In this document: piece by piece, positions 1-8,604 of the stretch
How positions within the stretch are numbered: the stretch's first letter is position 1
How the letters are laid out: every line of letters begins with the position of its first letter
Assembly (NCBI GenBank): GCA_015143735.1
Contig: VKHC01000190.1
Coordinates: 1 to 15,942 of the forward strand
DNA: 15,942 nt
Origin: Synura sp. LO234KE
Lineage: Eukaryota; Sar; Synurophyceae; Synurales; Mallomonadaceae
Direction of reading: 5' to 3'
The notes under the pieces: model-generated
Seen by the model: only the letters and a program-made list of their open reading frames with translations
Told to the model about the DNA's origin: nothing
Database searches by the model: none
Translations under genes and position numbers: made by a program

Positions 1-39
1 GAACCGCGTACAGCGGAACACTTTCGTACGCACGTACAC

Positions 40-135
40 CCGCTATAGCGGCTGCTCTAGATACCGCTATAGCGGCTGCTCTAGATACCGCTATAGCGGC
101 CGCTATAGCGGCTACTATGGTCACCGCTATAGCGG
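40..135. repeat. array of five perfect 12-bp palindromes CCGCTATAGCGG
   Basis: The self-complementary 12-mer CCGCTATAGCGG occurs at 40-51, 64-75, 88-99, 100-111 and 124-135. Start-to-start distances are 24, 24, 12 and 24 bp. The spacer CTGCTCTAGATA is identical between copies 1-2 and 2-3, copies 3-4 are directly abutted, and the last spacer (CTACTATGGTCA) differs. A degenerate relative may lie at about 4-16. The 24-bp phase with one unit lacking its spacer looks like a tandem array that lost a spacer. The array lies close to the left edge and may have lost or hidden neighbours there. Function is unknown. It could be a satellite, a binding site for a dimeric protein, or a cruciform-forming element. 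Confidence 0.95.
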
Positions 136-860
136 ATGGTGATTTATTACACGGATGAATTATCCCGGGCTCAATCACGTACTTTTTGTTCGTAACACAT
201 ATCAAACGCAAACATGTCCCAAGTAACTAATTCTCAAACCAAGCATAGTTCTTGGGTTCATTCCCATGATTATTGTTAGTATTTCTGCCTGTCCTCAATA
301 TGATTTCCTTGCTTCCTCCAGTAAAAAAAGATGAAAAAGCAACTCAAATCTTTATGATCACCACTGATAGTCAAACCAGCGGATTTTTTTGAAAAATTGC
401 CTCGTCAGTATTTACTATTTGTCGGCCTTAGGTCTGCTAGCAGATTCCTGCGGTAATAATTCTTAACATCATGATTCCTGGATTCCGAAAGTTCGCACCA
501 TCATACTAGTAGGCGAGTGGTAACGATGACAAAAGTATAACCAGCAGACGAAATATATCGGCGCTAGTTTTAAAACAAGTGAAAAATTATACGTCTTAAC
601 TTTTAATACGTCAGTTAATGAGTATGGGAAGGAAAGTCAGACAAGCCCAATAAGGATGAGTAAAACATCCACACATCCCGACTTATGGACCTCTGCAAGG
701 CTAGAACGGCATGTCCCGTGACCAAGTGGACAGCTCCAGGTGAAAGCACTAGAAGCGTGTATCTTAGAGCGAAAGTTTCGTTCCCAATTAAGTAGCAGGG
801 GACTCGTGCAACTCCTCGTTCACGTCATGCATCTATGCAACTGGGAGGAGAGGATGACCA
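136..860. other. gene-free stretch downstream of rsmI
   Basis: I see no coding exon with recognisable protein character or splice support on either strand here. It is fairly AT-rich with short A and T runs. It should contain the 3' UTR of rsmI, whose stop is at 861-863 on the minus strand. The short open frame that begins on the plus strand near 740 overlaps the real rsmI exon 2 and has no family features, so I treat it as chance. No tRNA-like or rRNA-like segment was noticed. Confidence 0.5.
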
Positions 861-2131
861 CTAACCAGACCCAATCGCTGCCTTCCTCCAGTCCACTATA
901 CGAAGGGCTTCTTTATAAACTTTCGCTTTCGGAACACCGAGGATATCGCACACGATTTTAACAGCTTCTGAGCGCGACACACCATCTTCTCGAAGCTTTT
1001 CCAAGTTGACTTGCACTTTTCGCATTCCCTCTATGACCTCGTCCTCGGCCGATATCGCGTTCTTCGTTATCGGACCTAGAATAACTGTGAATTCACCTCG
1101 GATGCGTGTATTCTTACAGCAGAAGAAAAAAAACGAGAAAAGTTATTTTGATTTGGAACAATTCGCGATATTTACAGGTATGCCGTTTCGAAGGGTAACA
1201 GCAATTATGCTATCGACTAGAATCTCGATCATTAAGCAATAGTAGAATAGTAAGCAATTAAAACGAATCCAAGATAGCGCGGGTGGATTGGAAATATGAA
1301 ATATACATAGCATATAATAATGTTCGGGAATGACCGCGTTAAACTTACTGTATCAACTGACGATTCACTTGGATGGCTCATATCCTCCAGCCATTTTCGA
1401 CAAGATGAAACGGTGCCGCGATAAAATTGCTCGTGTATTTTAGTTATTTCTTTGCAACACACACAACCGCGATCACTTTGGACTCGTTCAATATCTTGCA
1501 GGGTTTGCAATATCCGATGAGGAGCTTCATAAAACACTGCAGTTTGAGAATACTCAAGCATTCTCTCTAACTTATGATGTCGTTCTTTTCCTTTCACAGG
1601 CAAGAATCCAAAAAATGAGAATTCTGAAGATGGGAAACCGCACACTGACAATGCAGCGACAACCGCGCTAGGACCAGGTATCGGGTGAAGTGTTACACCG
1701 CTTGCAACACAGGCTGCGGCCAGCTCGTAACCAGGATCTGATATTCCAGGGGTACCTGCATCGCTTATGACAGCTAAACTTTTGCCGGATAGAGCATGTC
1801 CAACAAGTATAGGAATCTGCTTAGACCAGTTATGTTCATGGTGGCTTAAAAATTTCTTATCATTTATAGAAAAATGTCGCAGTAGATTTATGCTATGCCG
1901 CGTATCTTCTGCACATATTATATCTACACCCTTCAATACTTCTAACGCGCGAAGAGTAATGTCCCCAAGATTTCCGAGTGGTGTTGCCACGTAATAGACG
2001 TGACCGGATTCAATTGAAAACGAAAAACCTCTCCGATACGTTCCTATAAGATGAAACTGAAATAAAATAGCACGAAACCTGGACGAGAAGAACTTATATT
2101 GCCGTGTAGATTTATATAGCAGATTTTGCAT
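861..2131 (-). CDS. rsmI: RsmI-type 16S rRNA (cytidine-2'-O)-methyltransferase, probably organellar, two exons
   Basis: RsmI uses S-adenosylmethionine to 2'-O-methylate C1402 (E. coli numbering) in the decoding centre of small-subunit rRNA. Exon 1 is 2131-1349 (261 codons). The intron is 1348-1113 (236 bp, donor GTAAGT, acceptor TAAG), phase 0. Exon 2 is 1112-861 (83 codons plus TAG), giving 344 residues. Family motifs in order are ATPLGNLGDIT at 49-59, AEDTRHS at 74-80, SDAGTPGISDPG at 123-134, PIPGPSA at 150-156, FFGFLP at 173-178, YEAPHR at 201-206 and KEITKIHEQFYRGT at 227-240. Exon 2 supplies RGEFTVILGP and the C-terminal helical domain ending KVYKEALR. The only Met ahead of the catalytic fold gives a 42-residue extension rich in Lys, Arg, Phe and Ser with one acidic residue. 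This suggests a mitochondrial or plastid transit peptide. Bacterial RsmI is about 286 residues. Which organelle is not decided by the sequence. Confidence 0.93.
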
Positions 2132-2215
2132 ATCGGGTACCTCAACTGCTCTAGCGTACTGAATTGGAATTGCAAAATTTGTACTTCGATATAAATTATA
2201 GATTTTAGTAGCATA
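2132..2215. promoter_or_regulatory. 84-bp shared upstream region between divergent genes
   Basis: Only 84 bp separate the start codons of rsmI (minus) and the FHA-RING gene (plus). Promoters and 5' UTRs of both must lie here or overlap the neighbouring coding sequence. A TATAAAT string lies at 2190-2196, about 20 bp ahead of the plus-strand ATG. That is too close for a classical TATA box unless the 5' UTR is nearly absent. The assignment rests on position only. Confidence 0.4.
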
Positions 2216-4158
2216 ATGGCGGTTCTGTCGTTGTTATCTGATCTGAAAACAATAGAGGGTCAAGCTCCGTCAGAATTCAAATTATCTACAGAAAAAGTTA
2301 TTATAGGACGCGGATCGTTGGCCGTTCGTGTAGACATGTTCATCTCAGCAAAAAACAATGGAAAAGAGATTATTTCAAGGAAGCACGCAGAGATACATCT
2401 CCAAAATGTACCATCTGACTTTGTGATAACAGACTTGGGCGCTTTGAATGGCCTCTTTGTCAACGGTGTACGAGTAAATAGACAACGACTTAAACATGGG
2501 GATGTTATACAATTCGGGGGTGCTGCGAAAGTTCCTTTTGGAACAATCTTAACTGTATCGGATACTTGTATTAAATATAAGTATATTTGTCTGGAGCAAA
2601 ACTGCAATGGTTCCCCAGTTTGTTACAAAATTGTGGAGGGCGTAGGTAATTCTTCATCGAATCAACTGAGTACGAATTTCCAAGGTCATCAGCCATAAGA
2701 TTTTTTTAGTAGCTAATCTTCTCACCTCGTTCTTGTCTCGAAAATGAACAGAAATTTCTTTGAAGAATAGAGAAGATTTAGAGCGCCAGAGCGGGGTTAG
2801 TAGGAAACGAAATAGGACGTCAAACGACACAAGGAGCGATTCTATTCCTCAACTTGTCCTTATAAACTCGAAATCAGTCCATTCAGAAGACGCTAATAGC
2901 TTTAAAAAGTCTGATGCATCTCCTCCATCCCTACCAATGCTCACAAATGTAGTGGAGGGCGTAAACCGTGTTGGTATGGCTGTCCCACCACCACCTCCTC
3001 AACAACAACGATCAACAAAATCAGTGACAAGGCACGCTATACCAATGAAATCATCTCCTTATACAGTGGCGAATACCAATGCTGAGGCCCGACATGTAGC
3101 TGTTGTTTCAGCCCTAACCAGCACTTGTACCATCGACCTTTCGTTGCTGCGGTCGCACCTTTGTTGTCCGATCTGCAGTCAACTCCTTCTAGACGCCGTG
3201 GTTCTTCACTGCTCTCATGGATTCTGTCAAGCATGTATCGAATCCTTCTGGGCTCGGCGGAAGAAGGAGTTGGGCGAGCAAACGTTTGGCTCAAGCCGGT
3301 ACCGAGGTCATTGTCACCCGGTCACTGCCCTGTGTCCGGTGTGTGACGAAGGTCTGGATTCGTTAGAGGCGAGTCAACCGCATTGCACGTCTGATTATTC
3401 CTCTTCAGGTAACTCGATGGAGGGCAATAGGTATCAAGTCAGCTGGACTACAAGAATAGATTAGTAGACCACTGACGTCATGACCTACTTACTCATATCT
3501 AATGTCTATCCCCACCCTCAAATAACCTCGATAGGCCTCGTCCCTCCAAACCTTACTGCCAAATACAATCGGTCGGAACACCTGGATGGAATCGTGTGGC
3601 TCCTGCTTCAAGCAAGCACTCCGGAGGAAGTACAGGTATGGCGAACCGTGCCCAACCGTCGCACAGGATCGTCACTAAATGGCATCCGCCTTTCGATCTA
3701 CTGACACTCTTCCCTTCTTGCCTCCTGGGTCTTATGTTAACCGCACTTTCTGTCTCCACTATTCCTCGGTGTACATACAGACGTTCCGAGACCGAGAGGC
3801 GAAGGCGATTGCAATCTTAAAGAGTCTGGAGGTGACGAGCTTGGAGGCATCGGTTGAGAAGGAAGTGACACCTGCTAGTAAAGGATTAAATCACGGGAGG
3901 GTAAGCGCTGCCGCTGGTGGTTCTGGTAAGCTTAAGTCTGCCCGTGGGAAGGAGATGACCAAGGCAGGGGACAGTGACAGTAACAGAAATGCGCCTCTGT
4001 GCGACTACTGCGGAGGGGACGACCACGAGCCGGGCGACTGTCCGTACGATGAGTACGTTCGTAGGCGACGAGAAGCAGGATTGGATGAGGTCTGCGATAG
4101 TAATGATAGCGATGAGGACGAGGAGTACGAGGATGAAGAGGCTAGCTATGCGTCTTGA
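2216..4158 (+). CDS. FHA-RING-CCHC zinc-knuckle protein, RNF8/CHFR-like E3 ubiquitin ligase, four exons
   Basis: Exons are 2216-2645, 2752-3408, 3535-3635 and 3781-4158. Introns of 106, 126 and 145 bp are all GT-AG with agreeing phases 1, 1 and 0. They join to 521 residues. An FHA domain (about 25-115) shows GR at 31-32, SRKHAEI at 54-60 and LGALNGLFVNG at 74-84, the phosphothreonine-binding signature. A Ser/Pro/Gln-rich linker with a PPPPP run follows. The C3HC4 RING has CPIC (C282, C285), CSHGFCQAC (C297, H299, C302, C305) and CPVC (C338, C341), with a long insert before the last pair. The C-terminus has a CCHC knuckle, CDYCGGDDHEPGDC (C470, C473, H478, C483), and an Asp/Glu-rich tail. FHA-RING ligases RNF8 and CHFR act in DNA-damage and mitotic checkpoint signalling. 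Here the RING is central and the knuckle stands where CHFR carries its Cys-rich/PBZ region. A similar nuclear role is inference. Confidence 0.88.
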
Positions 4159-4801
4159 TCAATATGTTTGTTTGCTTCTTAATGTAACTTAGTTTAGATT
4201 ACGTGGATCCATAAAAAAGAATTGGCTGGAAGAAGTAGGAGAGGCCTCTCGCTGCCATCGACCGCTAGTTGGAGGGGGGGAACTTAGCTTCTTGTGGCTA
4301 GGAAAGTCTAGGACTCCATCGATATCTGAAAGTACTAGTAGCTGCGATGTGAATGTCTTGCTTATATTTTTTGCTAATAGTCTGAACAAAAGCATATTCT
4401 TCCTCCCTCTTACTGCACATGGTCGGACCGTCCTCCCTCTTACAGTACCTACTCATTTCCTGCTGCCCTCACAAGGCAGTAGTGCCAACAGGCATGGAGC
4501 AGTTACAAATTAGCTACGAACGCCACCACTGCCTAACAATTGACCTTTTTTAGCAAGCAACCCCCCCCCCCCTAATCACCAAAAATCAAAAAAATGCCCT
4601 CATTGGTTTGAATAAATCTTTTTCTGGTTTTCTAGCTCGGTGGTGGTCGTCTAGCCTCGCCACAATATACGATAAGTTTTGTTTAAACTTTACCCACTAG
4701 GAGTAAAATTTACTTTGAAATATCATGGCAATCCGTGGAGCACAACATATTTAGCGATAACCAACAAAAACATAAATTAATATTAGGTGTGAATCAAACA
4801 A
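4159..4801. other. convergent intergenic region (3' ends of two genes)
   Basis: This 643-bp stretch lies between the stops of the plus-strand FHA-RING gene and the minus-strand repeat-protein gene. I found no exon with protein-like character. It holds a 13-bp direct repeat, TCCTCCCTCTTAC, at 4401-4413 and 4431-4443, a 12-C run at 4561-4572, and an AATAAA on the plus strand at 4611-4616. That AATAAA could end the FHA-RING transcript, although it is about 450 bp past the stop. The minus-strand sequence just beyond the repeat-protein stop (4801 to about 4680) is AT-rich and non-coding in appearance. Confidence 0.6.
4561..4572. repeat. homopolymer run of 12 C
   Basis: Twelve consecutive C residues are followed by T. 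Runs of this kind vary in length and are prone to sequencing and assembly error, so the exact count should not be relied on. Confidence 0.9.
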
Positions 4802-7502
4802 CTACCGCAGCTCGTCCCATTGAACACCAAGTTCACCCAGAGATGCTAAACAAACAGTAGATGCCGCGTCATCGCCATCCTCTTCCTCCTCTGCAAACAA
4901 ATGCTCGAATCTAGTGCCCGCGAATCTATGTCCGCACACGTCTCGTACTCGCTTCATTATTTCCACTTGCAATTGCTCCGTCAGAGCCCCCCACGTCACT
5001 CCCTTACTCAACAACCGCTGTAATGTGACTCCTATGCCACTGTACTGACTGACACCGTCACTGTCACCGCCAATGCCACTACCTGCCACACCAGCGGTCG
5101 GTCGATTCAGCATCGCTGTAACGGAACCCAGTCGGTAGCCTACAAAATCAGGAGGTGTACCTAACTTCCTCAGCGACCAGAGAATCGACCCGCGTGCAAA
5201 AGGCGAGAACGTGCAGTTGGATGCGGATAATATGGTTGTAAGCGTTTGCCTGAGGGCCTCTCGTAGTGGTGAGCTTAACTCAAACCATTTGGCGTCCATA
5301 AGGCCCAGACCACTCAGGACAAGACTCAACTCCGCGGCGGACATGGACCCCACGCCCCTTGGCCCCGCCAACACATAGCACAATTCCCTCTTCGTGTCTT
5401 CCAGCAGATCGGGCCAACGGCTCCCCAACCTGCCCAACCCCCACGTGGTGTAGGCTGCACTGCGGGACGTCATGAACGGCGTTACGCGAGTGATTCGTCG
5501 CTCGAGCTTTGCCTTCACCGTCACCGGTATATCGAACCAGTTCAATCCAAGCAGACCGAGCGAGAGGACGGCGATGGAGTACTCGTGTTCTCGCATTGCG
5601 CCAGTGCGGTGCCCGAGGAAACTGAAGACGGTAACGGACAGGGGACTGATGAAACGGCCGTCAGGTGTGGCGCGGTAGCCGACCTCCAGGGTGGACCAGC
5701 GAAGGCGCATCTGAGCCAAGCCCCAGAGGGCATAGGCGGCTCCACGCACCGGTAGTTTATTGAATGATCTACTGAGGACCGCGAGGACACGGTCTCGTGA
5801 CGAGGACTCTGATCCGGTGAGAGCCAGGTCATCCGACACACCCATGCAGCCGAGCGCCCACACCACCTCACCCAATTGAGGCGGTAGAAACGTGTGAAGA
5901 CGTTCTACTGACATCATATATAGTGCCTGGCCGATGGGTGCGTTGTTCCCACCCGGCTCGCCCACCCGGTACCCCGCACTGGCCAACCCCACGAGTATGT
6001 GGTGGAGGTGAAATATGTTCAAGGTGGGCAACAGAACCTCCACCTGTGTGAGGATCGCACTCCACAGACTGGAAGGAATGTGTTCTATCGTAACCTGTAA
6101 TATATAATAACCAAGGTAAAGAAAATATATAAGAAGCATTGGGGCTGAGGGAGGGAGGGAAGGAGGTGAGGGGAGAGGATGGAATTCGGCGGAGTATATC
6201 GAATGCAGAAACGGATCTCATGGCAACAGAATAGCTCACCTGGGAAGCGGTGAACCCTACGAAGACGCTCTCAATATCAAACTGAGAAAAGGTGGGTAGA
6301 ATGGAGCTCAGGCGGTCGAAGAGGACATACCGCAAATCGGGCGAATAATTCCCCGACCAACGTACCCCGAGTTTACCCAAATCCCAAATCACATTTGCTA
6401 GTTCCTGGCGGGTAAGAGAAGGCGCGTACTTGGCGAGATTTGATATGATTCCTGATGTGCAGTTCTCTGGTAAGCTACTCCACGTTACCTGGGAGAGCGC
6501 AAGGAGGTAACAAACGTACCGATGAGGTAAAAAGGGGATCGCATAGAAGGAAATATTCACCTGCATCTTCGAGAAGCTGTGTAGAACTGAGCAAAACTCT
6601 TTTTGGAGGGCTAGGAAATTGTCTTTTGAGAGAAATTGGATAAACAGCTCCTGGAGAGTAGGTGAGAAATCATCCCATTTATACCCGAGCCTCTCTAAGC
6701 CCCAAAATGAATTTGCGAATCCTTGACTTGAGAAATGTTCGTTGGATAGAGCAGAGCAAAGGCGATCACAAAAGGAATCCCACAGTTCTGGCAGTAAATC
6801 AGTTTTGCTTACCCCCATTTGACCAAATGCATAAAGTATAGTGGCGAGTTGCCGTCCGGCGTCTGACAGCTCACCATCCAGTTCATTAGGTAGTGCCGAT
6901 GCTAACAATGACATAATACCAAGTTGCAGCTCTTGCGGGAATCTTTGCCATTGGAAACCTAATCTTCCTAACCCGTAAACGAGCTTAAGGCGATCAATTT
7001 CCATCATCATACCGATATTATCAGATAATCCAAGGATGAGCTTAGATTCATCTTCTGTATTGAGATCAGTGCTTTTACAGCCTATGCATCCCAGCGCCCA
7101 TACACAAGTGGACAAGCTTCGACTTTCCATACTATTGATACGTCGTATAACTCCATCAAATAATTCTTGTCGCTGAAATTCATTTAGTGATCTCGATGAT
7201 TCTTTAGCAATACTTTTTAAACATTGTACGAAATTTATAACATCAGCATCTTTTTTATGTCGACTCACTAAGCTCAATGGCTTCTCATTATTGGGTATTT
7301 CAGTAGCGGAGAGTCGAATTGGAAATAAAATATGTGTTTGGGGCTTACTCAACGCAATAAAATCAACGAATAAAAATCCCAAACAATTTCCAACATATAT
7401 TGAAGCTAACACAGAAGTAACACAAGCGAAATTCATGTAGCCTTTTACTACTGCTAGCGCTGGAGTACAATTGTATTCGTTTATAATTTTCAGTATGTTC
7501 AT
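4802..7502 (-). CDS. large helical-repeat protein (WGLxxLGxxW repeats, OPR/FASTK-like), probably organelle RNA-binding, three exons
   Basis: Exons are 7502-6561, 6488-6240 and 6094-4802. The introns of 72 bp (GTGAAT...CCCAG) and 145 bp (GTGAGC...TTACAG) are both phase 0. The product is 827 residues with about 16 repeats of roughly 35-45 residues. Their signature is a hydrophobic helix, then (W/Y)(G/A)L(G/E/A)xLG or MG, two residues, W, a short acidic stretch and a second helix. Examples are LVYGLGRLGFQW, NSFWGLERLGYKW, NVIWDLGKLGVRW, YALWGLAQMRLRW and YTTWGLGRLGSRW. Such arrays resemble octotricopeptide and FAST-kinase-like repeats, which in algae bind specific organellar transcripts. I see no catalytic or RAP domain. 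The N-terminus is hydrophobic around residues 23-50 (after an internal Met23), which could be a signal or plastid-targeting sequence. The last repeat is cut off after GVQWDELR by the stop. RNA target and organelle are unknown, and the repeat-family name is inference. Confidence 0.8.
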
Positions 7503-7551
7503 TCGATACTTTAATTTCCGTACTATCGATGTGCATTCGATACTTTAATTT
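7500..7551. repeat. 18-bp direct repeat spanning a start codon
   Basis: CATTCGATACTTTAATTT occurs at 7500-7517 and again, without mismatch, at 7534-7551 (offset 34 bp). On the minus strand each copy ends in ATG. The proximal ATG (7502-7500) is the start used for the repeat protein. The distal one (7536-7534) is out of frame with it and opens a short overlapping frame. This could be a simple duplication of the initiation context. Confidence 0.9.
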
Positions 7552-7752
7552 ATGTGTATATGGTTTAATTTATGGGAAATTGTAAAGACATATTTTTCTA
7601 TCAAAAGCAATTTTTTTTCTTCGCTTACTTTTGATATTACACTAGGTAAAATATATAATCTTTAATATTTACTGATGCTTTATTTCTCCGTATTCGGTGT
7701 AAATTTGGAATTAAGGTAGGTCTAAGAGAGTATATTGGGACGTTTTGGGATA
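7503..7752. promoter_or_regulatory. AT-rich divergent intergenic region
   Basis: This region separates the divergent starts of the repeat-protein gene (minus) and the small unrecognised gene (plus), so it should hold both promoters. It is strongly AT-rich, with T and A runs around 7600-7660 and the 18-bp direct repeat at its left end. I could not single out a specific promoter element. Confidence 0.4.
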
Positions 7753-8604
7753 ATGTTTATAAATTTATCTACAGCTTTAAATATTACCCAGAGATATAAA
7801 GTAATAGATTTAAATGGTTCGCTTGTTGTTTCAAGCTTTCGGTACCCTCATAACAATATTCAAAAGCCATATGTAACAAGGGAGAAACGACCTATTATGG
7901 CAGAGCGACAGAAATCTGTTTCGAAGAACTTAAGCGGACGAGCTGAGCGAAATCGCATCATTCGGGAAATTAAGTGTCAACGTCGTGCTGGAGAGTTTTT
8001 TTCGCACCGCCCGTCTCTAGATCCGCGGCTGCGAAGGGCATGGAGGGAGGTGATATGGAGACCAGCTCTGAAGCATCGACCTCCTTATTGTGCGGGGTGG
8101 ATGACTAGTACTAGTTCCACTCGGTCAGCATGTGAGTCGACTTCCCACTTGATAGAATGGGTGGAGGTTTACCATTCGTCAAGACTTAATCTAGCTAGTA
8201 GCTCATGAACCTTGATTTCGCCCCTAAATAAAAAGAATACTAGTAACTAGTACAACAATTATTTTTATAATTTTGATTGTAGCTAATACAAGGATGTTGA
8301 CATAAGCTACGGGAGTTCCTCCCTTACAGTGAATGTTCTGACGACTGATCAATTGGAAGCATCGGTGCAACTTTTACCAGCTGTGGCAAGCCAATCTGTA
8401 GATTTTTCAATAAAATCTTCATTTATGCCAACAGATTCATTTGTTAGTGCCTAGTACGTAAAAGCATCTTTAGAAGAAATGCATGCCGCGCTGAAAACAT
8501 CACAATCTGAAAGATTGCACATCGCCAGACGTGTAATTCTGATGCAAGTTTTGACGCTTGGTAATTTGCGACCAAGTACGAGGACAGTTCGTAGGTGGTG
8601 GTAG
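7753..8604 (+). CDS. unrecognised small basic protein, tentative three-exon model
   Basis: I do not recognise this protein. A frame runs open from at least 7735, with ATG at 7753 or 7897 (the latter starting MAERQKSVSK). It encodes a basic, probably helical segment with GRAERNRIIREIKCQRR and DPRLRRAWREVIWRP. The simplest end is TGA at 8206-8208, giving 151 residues. However, a strong donor (GTGAGT at 8132) and acceptor (CCCTTACAG ending 8329) join in phase 1 to a second protein-like stretch, NVLTTDQLEASVQLLPAVAS. That stretch meets a TAG at 8452-8454. A 57-bp GTAGAT...CCTAG intron (8398-8454) would remove the TAG and continue to the stop at 8602-8604, giving 198 residues. Introns of 52-58 bp occur elsewhere in the window, so this is plausible. 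AAATAAAAA at 8224-8232 could instead serve the short form. A pseudogene or a 167-residue form ending at 8454 is also possible. Confidence 0.4.

Noticed and set aside
40-135. Possible CRISPR-like array
   Set aside because: The repeats are only 12 bp, spacers are 0 or 12 bp and partly identical, no cas genes exist, and the window is eukaryotic.
740-1242. Two plus-strand open frames at 740-961 and 1006-1242
   Set aside because: They lie over the minus-strand rsmI exon 2 and intron and have no protein-family character.
1113-1348. rsmI as a frameshifted or truncated pseudogene
   Set aside because: The break is a GT-AG interval with a consensus GTAAGT donor and matching phase 0, and exon 2 restores the expected C-terminal domain exactly.
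4189-4513. Short open frames on both strands in the convergent intergenic region
   Set aside because: They have low complexity and no motif, splice partner or family resemblance.
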